NCBI RefSeq assembly: GCF_018336975.1
Contig: NZ_CP025572.1
Span: forward strand, 2,897,930-2,961,929
DNA from: Marinomonas sp. CT5
GTDB lineage: Bacteria; Pseudomonadota; Gammaproteobacteria; Pseudomonadales; Marinomonadaceae
Reading direction: 5' to 3'
DNA length: 64,000 bases
How positions within the stretch are numbered: the stretch's first letter is position 1; each line of letters begins with the position of its first letter. Below, one piece after another: positions 49,387 through 59,344 of the stretch. The position numbers and the translations under genes are program-made. The notes beneath the pieces were generated by a model that did not search any database, was not told where the DNA came from, and was given only the letters and a program-made list of their open reading frames with translations.

Positions 49387-49980
49387 CTAGTTAAAAGACT
49401 GAGCGATTTCTTTCGCCATTGGATCAATGACTTTCTCAAACCAACTTGCAGAAAGCGTTTGTACCATAGTCGTATAACCATCTGCTGGCAGCCTATTTTT
49501 TACATGAAAGGTATCCGTAGCGGTTAATTCTCCCATTGCCGAAATCACTTGCCATCGACCTGATATATGAACCATACCTTGCAAGTCAGCATAAAAATCA
49601 TCCACTTCTATATTTAAGATGGCAATTGCGTAGGATGGTAAGCGCTGACCACCAAACCAAGTAATATTAGGTAAAGTCTTTTCTAAACGTTGCTGTGTTA
49701 AACGAGTCAATTGTGGAGCAAGTGATTCCGCCCATAAATTGCCTTGTGAGCGATGAACCTCACCTTGCTTAGTGACTAATACAATCTCATTACCAGCCAA
49801 ATAATTGGCCACTACAATCGGCATCAACTGAATAGACATTTTTTTAGTCAACTGAGCTTGTGCCTTATTTAACCCAGCATCCATCAATAAATATTCATTA
49901 CTGGTAACAACAGGTGAAGCACACCCCGTCAACATCGAACCCAGTAAAAACAGAACAAACAAATAACCTTTCATTTTCAT
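49387..49980 (-). CDS. pqiC: Intermembrane transport lipoprotein PqiC
   Basis: This 197-residue lipoprotein (signal peptide ending in LTGC-AS) belongs to the YmbA/ABC-type transport auxiliary lipoprotein family. In E. coli PqiC sits in the outer membrane as the end point of the PqiB needle. Recognisable pieces are SNEYLLMDAG, GNLWAESLAPQLTRLTQQRL and SGRWQVISAMGE. It lies 15 bases after pqiB on the same strand, completing pqiABC. A terminator follows. Confidence 0.88.
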   Translation of the reverse strand: MKMKGYLFVLFLLGSMLTGCASPVVTSNEYLLMDAGLNKAQAQLTKKMSIQLMPIVVANYLAGNEIVLVTKQGEVHRSQGNLWAESLAPQLTRLTQQRLEKTLPNITWFGGQRLPSYAIAILNIEVDDFYADLQGMVHISGRWQVISAMGELTATDTFHVKNRLPADGYTTMVQTLSASWFEKVIDPMAKEIAQSFN

Positions 49981-49995
49981 TCAATTCCTTAACAA

Positions 49996-51642
49996 CTATC
50001 TTGCCGCTTTCGGTTGCACATCAACTCGTGGCTTACTATCAAATATCAACGTATTTGGTTTTTCTCTCAATTGACGAAGCAAAGGCTGTAACTCGTTTAA
50101 GGCTCGACCTAATGACACCATATTCTCTTTTAATGGACGACCAATTTGCCCGTTGGCCTGATAAGTTTCAAGCGTCAAATTTAACTCTTTTATAGTCGCT
50201 GCAAGATCTACGGGAATTTGCTGTGTTTCCGTTTTTTCTAGCAACAGCTTAACGCTTTTACTCATTTCTTGAAGTTGATGCAAAGTTTTGTTTGCTTCGC
50301 TCATTGTCTGACCAAGCTGTTCAAATGTTTTATTAAGCTGAACTTGAGATAAATTATCTAATATCGTACCCACTTTAGACTCAATGTTGGCAAACACATC
50401 AGGACCAGTTGGGAAAATTTTATAGCCATCAAATTCTTGCATCTTAACCGGGGTCGGGTTCTGCATAAAATCGAGACTGATGACCTTAGCAGCATTCAGA
50501 TAATTACCAATAACCAAGGTCGCTCGTAAGCCTTTTTTTATTCGATCCTCAATCAAAGCATTCCAGTTTTGCAAGGAAACAGAGTCCGAAGTTTCCAAAG
50601 AATACAAGCGTTGTGGTTCTATTCTCGCACGCACTGGAATCAAAGGTGTATCAAGAGAAGTCAAAGACTCCATAGAAATACCATTAAAAGGCACATCCAA
50701 TACAGTCCCCACTCTTACACCACGAAACTCTACTGCTGCTCCAGTCTTTAAACCACTGACATTACTGTCAAACAAAAAAACATAATCAATGAACTTGTCA
50801 TAAACATTATTTAAGGCGCTTTCTTGCGATGAGAATAAACGAAATTCAGCCATATCATGAACCGCTTTTCCAGCAGAACGACCTTTAGGCAAACCAAACG
50901 AAATACCACCAGCAAACAAGGTTTCTAAAGAATCAAGACGCACTTCAAAGCCACTGGCTGAGCTTTTAAATGACAAACCTGGAGTCATCCAAAATTGGGA
51001 AGCACTGTTGACTAAAGCATCATAAGGCGACCGAATCACGACCCGATAAATGATCGCTCCTTTTTCTGAATCAAAGCCGACCTTTTCAACATAACCGACT
51101 TCATACCCCCGAAAATGTACTAAAGCACCAACGTCTAATTTAGACCCTTCCGTACTTGATAATACGATACGAACACCCTCATTTTCAGTAGAAAGTGGAG
51201 GCTGACCAAGCAGTGTAAATTCCGTCTGCAATCTCCCTTTCATACCCGGTTTCATATCAATATAAGCCCCCGATAGTAGCGTTCCCAAGCCACTTACCCC
51301 TTCTTTACCAACACGAGGCTTCACCACCCAAAATTTTGCATCATCACGCAACATATCTTGAGTACCTTGATTCATCCGCACCTTAACAATGGCTTTTTCG
51401 TAATCATCGCTTAGATGAATATCAATGACATTTCCTACATCAACATTACGCGACTTAAGCTTTGTTTTGCCCATTTCTAAACCATCAGCATTCGCAGCAA
51501 CTAAAGTAATAATGGGGCCTTGGCTTGACCAATTTTCATAGAGCATCCAACCCGCAACCGTAAGCGCAATTAAAGGTACTAACCATATGGAATTAAATCG
51601 AACCTTTCGCATGCTTTCGATTTGATTGTTCGGATCACTCAC
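49996..51642 (-). CDS. pqiB: MCE-domain intermembrane transport protein PqiB
   Basis: This 548-residue protein (E. coli PqiB 546) has one N-terminal membrane segment (FNSIWLVPLIALTVAGWMLY) and three MCE domains, starting near GPIITLVAANADGLEMGKT, GVRIVLSSTEGSKLDVGALV and FLFDSNVSGLKTGAAVEF. A helical C-terminal part follows that builds the needle-like tunnel across the periplasm. It carries lipids between membranes and is linked to paraquat and envelope stress. Its start overlaps the pqiA stop by four bases (ATGA), so translation is coupled. Confidence 0.94.
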   Translation of the reverse strand: MSDPNNQIESMRKVRFNSIWLVPLIALTVAGWMLYENWSSQGPIITLVAANADGLEMGKTKLKSRNVDVGNVIDIHLSDDYEKAIVKVRMNQGTQDMLRDDAKFWVVKPRVGKEGVSGLGTLLSGAYIDMKPGMKGRLQTEFTLLGQPPLSTENEGVRIVLSSTEGSKLDVGALVHFRGYEVGYVEKVGFDSEKGAIIYRVVIRSPYDALVNSASQFWMTPGLSFKSSASGFEVRLDSLETLFAGGISFGLPKGRSAGKAVHDMAEFRLFSSQESALNNVYDKFIDYVFLFDSNVSGLKTGAAVEFRGVRVGTVLDVPFNGISMESLTSLDTPLIPVRARIEPQRLYSLETSDSVSLQNWNALIEDRIKKGLRATLVIGNYLNAAKVISLDFMQNPTPVKMQEFDGYKIFPTGPDVFANIESKVGTILDNLSQVQLNKTFEQLGQTMSEANKTLHQLQEMSKSVKLLLEKTETQQIPVDLAATIKELNLTLETYQANGQIGRPLKENMVSLGRALNELQPLLRQLREKPNTLIFDSKPRVDVQPKAAR

Positions 51643-52910
51643 TCTTTTCTCTCCCTTAAAGCAGACACACTAACGACCGTATCTTTATCCCATAATAACC
51701 TTGGATCAAATGTCATTGCTGCCAACATGGTTAACACAATCACCGACGTAAATGATAAAACCGCAGGCCCTGGCAAAATAGACATAAAATTCCCCATTTG
51801 TACCAAGCTTGTCAAAATAGCCACGACAAAAACATCAATCATCGACCAGCGCCCTACAAATTCAGTAATACGATACAACTTTATTTTTTGTTCAGTAAAC
51901 TGCCGACTCGGATAGCAACTTTGCCAACATAACCAACCTAACGCCAACACCTTTGCCAAAGGAATAATGACACTTGCAACGAAAATAATAACAGCAACGG
52001 GATATGACCCCAGTGACCACAACAGCAACACCCCACCCATAATGGTAGAAGGCTCTGTATTACCTAAGAAAGTCGTCTCCATAATCGGAAATATATTCGC
52101 AGGGACATACATGACTAATGACGCAATTAATAACGCCACGGTTGTACTAATACTTTTAGGTCGCCGACTATAAACAGAATGACCGCAGCGATCACAATGC
52201 TTATCATGACCATTCACTGTTGCACCGCAAAACTGACAGCCAATTAACCCCTGTTGCTTAGCCGTTGCCGCCATTTTAGGAAAGACTTGCCTCTGACCAG
52301 CAACCTGATTCCACAACCAACGTTTATCAACCAAAGAAACTGTCTTCAAGAGTAAAAGCACATAGCCACAAAATGCCCAAAACGACAGCTCTAAAGAAAT
52401 ATCGGCTAAGCTACTCATTTTAACCAAAGCAACCAAAACGCCGACTAAAAAAACATCCACCATCAACCAAGGCTGTATCACTGTAATCCAGCGAAGACAA
52501 TAGCGCTGAGCAAAACCTAGCATATCTTGATGTTGAAAAGACCAGACCAAAAATAAAAGAGAAAAAAGATAAACAGCAGGCAACACAAACAGAGCCAAGC
52601 TAATCAAAGCTCCTAATAGGAGATAGCCTTGACCGAGTAAAACACTGAGCGTATCAAACAAACTAACAGTACGTTCAATACCATTGGAAGAAAAGCCCAA
52701 AAAGGAAAAGCTAACGGCTAACGCAAGCATTAATAAAGTCGACAGACCCGCACTCATAATTCGAATTGAAACGAATTTGTGCACACTTAACAAAACATGA
52801 CCACAATGCTGGCACCGAAAACGCTCACCGCCTTGTAATGGAGGAATCTCGTTAACAAAATCACACTCTTCACAAGTCGTTATATTTTCATAGAATTCCG
52901 TATGACCCAT
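51639..52910 (-). CDS. pqiA: Intermembrane transport membrane protein PqiA
   Basis: This protein has about 423 residues from the ATG at 52910; a TTG 10 codons upstream is an alternative and the ribosome-binding site is weak for both. PqiA is the inner-membrane part of the PqiABC lipid transporter. It has two zinc-ribbon-like modules (CEECDFVNEIP with CQHCGH; CQFCGATVNGHDKHCDRCGH), each followed by four membrane segments, the duplicated PqiA layout. It heads the pqiABC operon. Confidence 0.92.
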   Translation of the reverse strand: MGHTEFYENITTCEECDFVNEIPPLQGGERFRCQHCGHVLLSVHKFVSIRIMSAGLSTLLMLALAVSFSFLGFSSNGIERTVSLFDTLSVLLGQGYLLLGALISLALFVLPAVYLFSLLFLVWSFQHQDMLGFAQRYCLRWITVIQPWLMVDVFLVGVLVALVKMSSLADISLELSFWAFCGYVLLLLKTVSLVDKRWLWNQVAGQRQVFPKMAATAKQQGLIGCQFCGATVNGHDKHCDRCGHSVYSRRPKSISTTVALLIASLVMYVPANIFPIMETTFLGNTEPSTIMGGVLLLWSLGSYPVAVIIFVASVIIPLAKVLALGWLCWQSCYPSRQFTEQKIKLYRITEFVGRWSMIDVFVVAILTSLVQMGNFMSILPGPAVLSFTSVIVLTMLAAMTFDPRLLWDKDTVVSVSALRERKE

Positions 52911-53119
52911 AATAAAAAACCACGACTCGAATGATCCCAATAAAAGCCCATAAACTCATCTATCTAACATGAAGATACTGATAATAATCAAGCAATGAAA
53001 GATATGACTAGCAAATAGTAAAAGCCTATCCCCTTCGTTATTGCCTATTCCAGTTATGATTACCTGAAATAAATGAATATTTGTTTAAAGCCAATAGCCA
53101 GAGTACGTAAAATTCACGA

Positions 53120-53602
53120 TTAAAAAAACATTTCTAACGGTTTAGGCACGGAAAGAACACCTGAATAATCAACCGACACAGCCCAGTCTCCGAGTACAGG
53201 GACATTGATCGTCACATCACCTTTCACAACATAATCCAGCCCATTTTTATCCGGCAACCCCTCTACACTTTTAAGGATTTGATCAAACATGAGTGTCACT
53301 GGCAGACGTATACTATTACTGTCTTTTGCTGGTATCGTCACACTGATATCGGACTTACTTATCTTCGCGACTGTATTTTTATTTATCGATAGATCCAGAT
53401 CGACACCAACCGTTTTAAGCTCGAAGGTGTTCGGATTATCTAATTTCACCTCCAGCAACAAAGTCATGGAATCCGTGGAGACACTTTTAAGCGAAACACC
53501 TTCTACTGTTACCGTCGGCTTTTCAACATCCATCGTTTCCTGCAGAGCACTACAACCTGACAACCACAAAATGAGTGCCATACCGATAAGGCGGGATATC
53601 AT
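53120..53602 (-). CDS. LEA type 2 (LEA14/WHy-like) lipoprotein
   Basis: This 160-residue protein has a lipoprotein signal (MISRLIGMALILWLSGC-SA). A beta-sandwich domain of the late-embryogenesis-abundant type 2 family follows: VKLDNPNTFELKTVGVDLDL and DWAVSVDYSGVLSVP. The lipoprotein would sit in an envelope membrane. Related bacterial proteins are loosely linked to desiccation or osmotic stress, but no function is established here. It starts close to the upstream membrane protein gene (the reading frames are separated by three bases), suggesting co-transcription. Confidence 0.8.
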   Translation of the reverse strand: MISRLIGMALILWLSGCSALQETMDVEKPTVTVEGVSLKSVSTDSMTLLLEVKLDNPNTFELKTVGVDLDLSINKNTVAKISKSDISVTIPAKDSNSIRLPVTLMFDQILKSVEGLPDKNGLDYVVKGDVTINVPVLGDWAVSVDYSGVLSVPKPLEMFF

Positions 53603-53605
53603 AAC

Positions 53606-54607
53606 CTATACCTTTTTAATAACGGGAAGGTAAGCTTGAATACGCTCAGGCAGCCTTTGCACAAAACTAGACCGCACTGTATGCCAATAAAAAGACAGCA
53701 ATAATAAAGCGCCACCCATTACGATTCCGGTCACAGCAAAGCTATAACCCACGCCGCCATAATGTTCAAACAAACTTACTAACGCATAAATTACATACAT
53801 CAGCGATGAGACCATGAAAGCGCGGCGATCAATTGAGATAGACACCAGTGTCATCAATAAATACAGAAGTACAATCAACAGCATATTGCTCAAGCTTTCA
53901 TTGCCTTCTAACACTCCTAAGTTGAAAAATATAGGATGGATAATCAAAGGGGCAGACAATAAATGCAGCCAAAACGCCACATCCGACTTACGTGTCGTGC
54001 GACTCGTATCACCGGCATCCCAATACATGGCTAGCGCAAACGCCACACAGCCACATAAAAATACCGTCACCCATAGGAAATCCTCAACCCCAGGTACAAG
54101 ACTCATCACGGTAGAACCCAATAAACCTAACGCGGTTCCTGTACCGACAGCCACGGTAATCGGCACATAAAACCTACGCCAGTGGAGATAAGTAGCAAGC
54201 GTGGCAATGGCGGTAGAAAAGATAACCGCATAACTAGACTGAGCACTCACAAACGACCCAGCAAAATTAAACGCGCCACCAACAAAAGTCAGCAGCAACA
54301 CAATAGCAGGCAAAGCCATTTTTCTGCGTTTTACAAAAACTTCAGACAACCCCCAAGACAAGGCCGTAAAAACCAAATACCCTAAACTCTCATTAATTGG
54401 CGACACCACCCAAAGCGATGAAAACAGCAAAAGCGCACAGGCAATCACAATAAAAATATCGTTAAAGCCTCCGACTAAACGAAAGTTTTCTTCATCCACC
54501 GCTGAAGTGTCTTTTGAAGAAGCGACAAGCTCACGAAACGCCTCTACCGAAGCCGCAGAAAAAACGCCCTGCTTCACAGCCAAATTTAAATCTTCATCGC
54601 TGTACAT
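53606..54607 (-). CDS. DUF2157-type multi-pass membrane protein
   Basis: This protein has 333 residues from the ATG at 54607 (AAGGA five bases upstream), in preference to an ATG two codons earlier that touches that site. After a cytoplasmic N-terminal stretch (DEDLNLAVKQGVFSAASVEAF) about ten membrane segments follow, starting near IFIVIACALLLFSSLWVV. The layout resembles the DUF2157/DUF4401 family. Function unknown. It overlaps nothing and lies directly before the LEA2 lipoprotein gene. Confidence 0.7.
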   Translation of the reverse strand: MYSDEDLNLAVKQGVFSAASVEAFRELVASSKDTSAVDEENFRLVGGFNDIFIVIACALLLFSSLWVVSPINESLGYLVFTALSWGLSEVFVKRRKMALPAIVLLLTFVGGAFNFAGSFVSAQSSYAVIFSTAIATLATYLHWRRFYVPITVAVGTGTALGLLGSTVMSLVPGVEDFLWVTVFLCGCVAFALAMYWDAGDTSRTTRKSDVAFWLHLLSAPLIIHPIFFNLGVLEGNESLSNMLLIVLLYLLMTLVSISIDRRAFMVSSLMYVIYALVSLFEHYGGVGYSFAVTGIVMGGALLLLSFYWHTVRSSFVQRLPERIQAYLPVIKKV

Positions 54608-54630
54608 AACCATCCTTAAATACCCAACTG

Positions 54631-54984
54631 TTACACGCTAAACTTACTACGAAAAGCAAAATACACAGCGCCTACAAGACATAACCCAGCCCAAAGATAA
54701 TCCAACTTTAAAGGCTCTTTTAAGTAATACACTGAAAACGGCACGAAGATCATCAAAGTAATCACTTCCTGCATAATTTTTAATTGCCCAACATTCAGTG
54801 CGGTATAACCAATACGATTCGCAGGGACTTGCAGCAAATACTCAAAAAGCGCAATCCCCCAACTTATCAACGCCGCGATAACCCATGGCTTGTTATTCAG
54901 CTCTTTCAAATGAGCATACCAAGCAAAGGTCATAAAAATATTACTACACACTAACAGGGAAACACTCAACGCAATAGGATGCAT
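54631..54984 (-). CDS. DMT-superfamily small membrane protein (DUF486)
   Basis: This 117-residue protein has four membrane segments and matches DUF486: SNIFMTFAWYAHLKE, WGIALFEYLLQVPANRIGY and LWAGLCLVGAVYFAFRSKF. It is distantly related to drug/metabolite transporters, but transport has not been shown for the family. The gene precedes the DUF2157-type gene by 23 bases on the same strand. Confidence 0.85.
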   Translation of the reverse strand: MHPIALSVSLLVCSNIFMTFAWYAHLKELNNKPWVIAALISWGIALFEYLLQVPANRIGYTALNVGQLKIMQEVITLMIFVPFSVYYLKEPLKLDYLWAGLCLVGAVYFAFRSKFSV

Positions 54985-55255
54985 ATACCCTTCTCAACAA
55001 CACACTCTAAAGTAAAAGCCACTGCAAAATGGTCTTCATCAACCTCTTTGCCACATAGCGGCTCATTATAAGCAAAATACCACTCATCGCTTTAAAACTT
55101 ACAATTAACAATCAAACCTTTACTTGCTCAGCAATAAGCACATACTCAGATGGCTACGAAACAGATTTCAACGCGTTCAAAATGCTAAGTAGCAAAAGCC
55201 CTAAAATAGGTCAAAACCAATCAAGGTTTTACCCTGATCACGAATGGTGACTATC

Positions 55256-55375
55256 ATGAGTAAAGGTCAAAACAGTAAGAAAGATTCAAAGAAAAAGCCG
55301 CTGTTAACAGCAAAAGAAAAGAAAGCAGCGAAAGTGTCGAAGAAGTCGACCACCAATAATATTTTAGGAAACTAG
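55256..55375 (+). CDS. Very small basic protein (39 residues)
   Basis: ATG at 55256 with GGTGA upstream opens a 39-residue frame, MSKGQNSKKDSKKKPLLTAK followed by EKKAAKVSKKSTTNNILGN. Lysine/serine-rich peptides opening MSKGQNxKK recur in gammaproteobacteria as conserved hypotheticals, so I think this one is real despite its length. The charge suggests nucleic acid or ribosome binding. Function unknown. A hairpin follows immediately. Confidence 0.55.
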   Translation: MSKGQNSKKDSKKKPLLTAKEKKAAKVSKKSTTNNILGN

Positions 55376-55382
55376 CCAAACC

Positions 55383-55416
55383 TGTAATGCCACCATAAGG
55401 TTATAGTGGCATTACA
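55383..55416. terminator. Hairpin after the 39-residue gene
   Basis: TGTAATGCCAC (55383-55393) pairs perfectly with GTGGCATTACA (55406-55416). The T-tail is weak. Confidence 0.55.
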
Positions 55417-55458
55417 TTCAGTGAATCTAAGTCCTAATAACCATTAGGGCTTTTTGCT

Positions 55459-56514
55459 TTATGGTCGCGATGACTTCTGAGGACCTTTCCCTTTGGCAGG
55501 ACGTTTGCCGTTAGGGTTAGACTTACCATGACTTTTTGGCGAGCCACCTGGCTTTCCAGACGGTCGCTTACCGCCATTATTTCCAGCAGGATTTTTACCC
55601 TCGCCAAAAGGTCGTCGATCTTTACCTTTCGACCCAGCCGGTTTTCTAGCGTCTTCTCGCGGATGCTTAGTATTACCCTTACTTGCACCTATGGGCTTAG
55701 GTTTTGAGGACGCTCTCGATTTTGCAGGCCCATCAGAACGTGTGTTTTTGCGCGGCCCATTTCGTGACTTTTTCGCTGGTGCACTGGCTTCGGAAGAAGA
55801 ATCCTCAATCGACTTCAGCAACACCGACAGTTCTTTTTGAGTCAAGTCTCGCCATTCCCCAACGGGAACACCCTTCAAACTCACATTCATAATACGCGTG
55901 CGCTCAAGCTTCATAACCTCGTAGCCGAAGTACTCACACATACGACGAATTTGACGGTTCAGCCCCTGTACTAGAGTAATATTAAACACATTGGGCGCTA
56001 CTTTTTTCACCGGGCACTTCTTCGTCATGGTCCCCAAAATAGGCACACCACCCGCTAACCCAGCAATAAAGTCATCTGTGATCGGTTTATTGACCGTCAC
56101 CAAATATTCTTTCTCGTGATTATTTCCCGCTCTTAGAATCTTATTTACCAAATCGCCATTATTGGTCAAAAAGATCAAGCCTTGGGAATCTTTATCCAAA
56201 CGACCAATAGGAAAAATACGCACGCCATGACCAACAAAATCAACAATATTGTTTCTTTCAGAGCTTTCCGTGGTACTGACAATCCCCACCGGTTTGTTTA
56301 ACACAATAAAAACAAAATCATCCGCGTCTTGCGGCTCAATGATCTGACCATTCACTCGTACAGTATCACCCGCAACGACCTGATCCCCCACCGAAGCGCG
56401 CTTGCCATTAATGAACACATTGCCTTGTTCAATAAAGCGGTCCGCGTCTCTTCGAGAGCAAATACCGCTTTCGCTGATGTATTTATTTAAACGAGTAGAG
56501 GAAGTGTTAAACAT
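55459..56514 (-). CDS. rluF: 23S rRNA pseudouridine synthase RluF-like, with a long basic tail
   Basis: This 351-residue protein has an N-terminal S4 RNA-binding domain ([20 protein letters not shown]) and an RsuA/RluB-type pseudouridine synthase domain with the catalytic region [20 protein letters not shown] and [20 protein letters not shown]. The spacing and sequence favour RluF, which modifies uridine 2604 in 23S rRNA, over RluB or RluE. The last roughly 105 residues (from about 245) are low-complexity, rich in lysine, arginine, glycine, proline and serine. E. coli RluF (290) also has a basic tail, but a shorter one. Confidence 0.88.
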   Translation of the reverse strand: MFNTSSTRLNKYISESGICSRRDADRFIEQGNVFINGKRASVGDQVVAGDTVRVNGQIIEPQDADDFVFIVLNKPVGIVSTTESSERNNIVDFVGHGVRIFPIGRLDKDSQGLIFLTNNGDLVNKILRAGNNHEKEYLVTVNKPITDDFIAGLAGGVPILGTMTKKCPVKKVAPNVFNITLVQGLNRQIRRMCEYFGYEVMKLERTRIMNVSLKGVPVGEWRDLTQKELSVLLKSIEDSSSEASAPAKKSRNGPRKNTRSDGPAKSRASSKPKPIGASKGNTKHPREDARKPAGSKGKDRRPFGEGKNPAGNNGGKRPSGKPGGSPKSHGKSNPNGKRPAKGKGPQKSSRP

Positions 56515-56760
56515 AAAGTGCCGTTTTACCTAAAAGAAAGTCTTTCCTATTATAGAAAGAACCCTAACTGAATGAATCGTCAATAACGAGGTGGCGCACA
56601 TTATATAGGAAATGCTTTCCGCATTTTAGGGAGAGTGGCAGAAATCTAAAAAATATAGTCTGAATAAAATAACAGGTTAAGAAAACCTTAATTTTGTTTC
56701 GCTACAGTTGATTAATAACAGCGAAAACACTTCGCCAATCAATTCAAAACGGAGATTAGC

Positions 56761-57246
56761 ATGCAAAACCAAGAAAGAACTTACAACACGGCGCAGATAT
56801 TACTGCACTGGGCCATAGCCGCTCTGATTATTTTCAACTACTTCGTCAGTGAAGGAATGGGGCGCGCATTTCATCAACACCTAGACGACAGCAACACAGG
56901 TTACGGCCTCGTATCCTCCCTGCACGTTTACGTTGGACTAGCCATTATTGCCTTGGTAGTCATACGCATTATTGTTCGATTGGCCTCTAGAAAAAGCAAA
57001 AGAGACTCACAGAACTTGCTCGATAAAATCTCACACATCATTCACGAAATCTTATATTTACTGATGTTTTTAGTGCCAGTATTTGGCGCCATCGCTTGGT
57101 ATTTAGGCATTCACTTTATGGGCGATGTCCATGAAATTGCCATGAATATCATGATGACTTTGGTTTTACTGCACGCCGCAGCGGCCCTATTTCATCAATA
57201 TGTACTGAAAGACGGAACACTATTGAAAATGCTGGGACAAAAATAG
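56761..57246 (+). CDS. Cytochrome b561 family protein
   Basis: This 161-residue protein has four membrane segments and the histidines expected for di-heme b561 cytochromes: QILLHWAIAALIIF, LHVYVGLAIIALVVIR and LVLLHAAAALFHQYVLKDG. This family (YodB/CybB) transfers electrons at the inner membrane, in some cases from ubiquinol to superoxide. It is monocistronic on the plus strand, with a good ribosome-binding site (CGGAGA). Confidence 0.88.
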   Translation: MQNQERTYNTAQILLHWAIAALIIFNYFVSEGMGRAFHQHLDDSNTGYGLVSSLHVYVGLAIIALVVIRIIVRLASRKSKRDSQNLLDKISHIIHEILYLLMFLVPVFGAIAWYLGIHFMGDVHEIAMNIMMTLVLLHAAAALFHQYVLKDGTLLKMLGQK

Positions 57247-57274
57247 CAACCAATAAAGGGTTACTGACAAAGAA

Positions 57275-57634
57275 TCATTGATGCGTCTCTAGATAATATT
57301 TTTCCTGTTCAAGAATACGATCCGTATTGAGAGACGCTATGCTCACGTCATGGGAGTGAGGCAACATACCAATAGTTTGCAAATGCAGATAACGCATTGC
57401 ACAAACCCGTAAAAAAGAGGTGAAATTATCCAAGTTATGGCCAGCATCTAAAGCTTCATGATTGAGTTTGGCGATCATTTGCGACAAAGACAACTTATCT
57501 CGCTGTGCAATCTCTTCCAACGTAAACCAAAAGAAACTTTCTAAGCGAATACTGGTGACCATACCATCAATACGCAAAGACCGAGTGACATTTTCCCATA
57601 GACTAGGATCTGAATTCACAAAGAGCTTACACAT
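57275..57634 (-). CDS. Ribbon-helix-helix domain protein
   Basis: This 119-residue protein resembles the RHH_4 family: a strand SIRLESFFWFTLEEIAQRDK followed by LSLSQMIAKLNHEA, as in ribbon-helix-helix DNA-binding folds. FTSFLRVCAMRYLH completes the domain. It may be a small regulator, but no target site is visible. It converges with the cytochrome b561 gene. Confidence 0.75.
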   Translation of the reverse strand: MCKLFVNSDPSLWENVTRSLRIDGMVTSIRLESFFWFTLEEIAQRDKLSLSQMIAKLNHEALDAGHNLDNFTSFLRVCAMRYLHLQTIGMLPHSHDVSIASLNTDRILEQEKYYLETHQ

Positions 57635-57781
57635 TGTTTTTTTTCCTACTGAATGACGTTTTTATTATTAGAATGAAATAACGCAATGCAATCAGTTTAG
57701 CTGATGAAAAGGAAAAATAGTCGGGTGAGTTCGCACTTTTACACTAACTAAACTCACCCGAGTTCACTCAATAAATGCTAT

Positions 57782-58351
57782 CTATTCAGCTAACAAAGCA
57801 TAAAACTGAGCAAGCCATGCCGGATGCGCTGGCCAGGCTGGTGCGGTTACCAAATTGCCATCCGTGACGGCTTGATCCACGGGAATATCCATAAACTCCC
57901 CCTTCGCAAGCTCCACCTCAGGCTGACAAGCAGGATAAGCAGAACACTTCCGACCTTCCAAAACACCAGCCGCCGCCAACAACTGCGCACCATGACACAC
58001 TGCAGCAACAGGTTTATTGGCATCGAAAAAGTGCTTCACCATCGCCATCACCGTTTTATTTAAACGCAGATATTCAGGTGCTCGACCTCCTGGGATCACC
58101 AAGGCATCGTAATCTTCCACCTTGATATCCGCAAAGGTCGCATTCAAGGCAAAGCGGTGGCCTGGTTTTTCCGTATAAGTTTGATCACCTTCAAAATCAT
58201 GAATCGCCGTCGCTACCGTATCGCCAGACTTCTTATCAGGACACACCGCATGCACAGTATGGCCAACGCTCATCAGCGCCTGAAATGGCACCATTGTTTC
58301 GTAATCTTCCGTGAAATCACCAGTAATCATTAAGATTTTTTTATTCGACAT
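57782..58351 (-). CDS. DJ-1/PfpI family protein
   Basis: This 189-residue protein belongs to the DJ-1/PfpI superfamily. The nucleophilic cysteine is in [16 protein letters not shown], and the glutamate-equivalent region is in [32 protein letters not shown] is the usual preceding motif. Members include chaperones, deglycase-like proteins and amidases; the specific activity cannot be told. It is transcribed alone. Confidence 0.88.
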   Translation of the reverse strand: MSNKKILMITGDFTEDYETMVPFQALMSVGHTVHAVCPDKKSGDTVATAIHDFEGDQTYTEKPGHRFALNATFADIKVEDYDALVIPGGRAPEYLRLNKTVMAMVKHFFDANKPVAAVCHGAQLLAAAGVLEGRKCSAYPACQPEVELAKGEFMDIPVDQAVTDGNLVTAPAWPAHPAWLAQFYALLAE

Positions 58352-58528
58352 GACACCATCTCCTGTTTTGGTTAAACGTCCTATGTTGTAACAGTTAGAG
58401 AAAGGGAAAAGGTATTAACGGGTTATTACATTAGGTTTGCCGTTGGTGGCTTGGGAGTTGGTCTCTTAATATCAAGACCTCACAAAGGTGGGTGGTTTGT
58501 TACCAGGTGATTAATTTGTTGTTTATCG

Positions 58529-59038
58529 TTATGGGCGAGAAATCCTATATTCGTAGAAAATCACACTAGTTTCATTTCCCGCTTGCTCTACAAAACCTAA
58601 TTTTTTAAGTAGATTAGCTGAGGCAACATTTGATATTTCAACGCCACCAATAAGCTTTGACCAAGGCTCAACTCTAGCGACTTCTTGGATAAAACATTGC
58701 AATAATTCGCTGGCCAGCCCTTGTCCCCAATGCTTCTCACTGAGCAAGTAACCGATATGCGCTTCGCTTTCGCTTTCTACATAGACGAACAGGAAACCAA
58801 TTAACTCGTTGTCTTGGGATTTTACCAGAAGAAGCCGACTCTCAAGCCGCATTCGGTCAAGCCAAGTTATTGACAATTCACTAGACGTAATACCATGAAA
58901 ATATGGAGGCAGATTTTCAACGACTGATGGCGTAAGAATGTACGGTATCTTTTCAACTAGAGCCGATCTCTCATTCAAAGCTAACTCTTTAGAAACTTCA
59001 TCTACTTTCAGTCTCTGGGTTTCAAAAGATAGGGTCAT
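58529..59038 (-). CDS. GNAT-family N-acetyltransferase
   Basis: This 169-residue protein has the GNAT fold typical of RimJ/RimL-like acetyltransferases: NELIGFLFVYVE, HIGYLLSEKHWGQGLASEL (acetyl-CoA pyrophosphate loop) and NVASANLLKKLGF. The acceptor is unknown. It is transcribed away from the porin gene, from the opposite strand. Confidence 0.85.
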   Translation of the reverse strand: MTLSFETQRLKVDEVSKELALNERSALVEKIPYILTPSVVENLPPYFHGITSSELSITWLDRMRLESRLLLVKSQDNELIGFLFVYVESESEAHIGYLLSEKHWGQGLASELLQCFIQEVARVEPWSKLIGGVEISNVASANLLKKLGFVEQAGNETSVIFYEYRISRP

Positions 59039-59344
59039 AAAATGGAGTCTACTTCAACAAAAATTAGAACGTCTAGCTAAGGTGAGAGATACGCTATCCC
59101 AAACCGACATACATGAAAAATAATACTTTTAAACTTTTCAGAAACTTATCGTATAAAGATTAGATGTATGGTAACTTTGCAAAATTATGTAAAGAAATGT
59201 TATAAACTTATATAAAGTTGTTGATGTTTGTGAACATTATTTCATGAAAGACATGAACACAATAGCCAGTTAATTTTAGTTAGTTAATACACTTTACCCC
59301 TCAATAATACACCGGATTCAATAAGCAATGAAGGAATGCATTTC
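59039..59344. other. Upstream region of the porin gene, no gene seen
   Basis: About 300 bases separate the divergent GNAT and porin genes. It holds a candidate porin promoter and is very AT-rich with no credible coding frame. I see no clear OmpR-type direct repeats. Confidence 0.3.
59177..59206 (+). promoter_or_regulatory. Candidate porin promoter
   Basis: TTGCAA (59177-59182) and TATAAA (59201-59206) are spaced by 18 bases, a fair sigma-70 match. A transcript would have a leader of about 130 bases. Confidence 0.4.
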
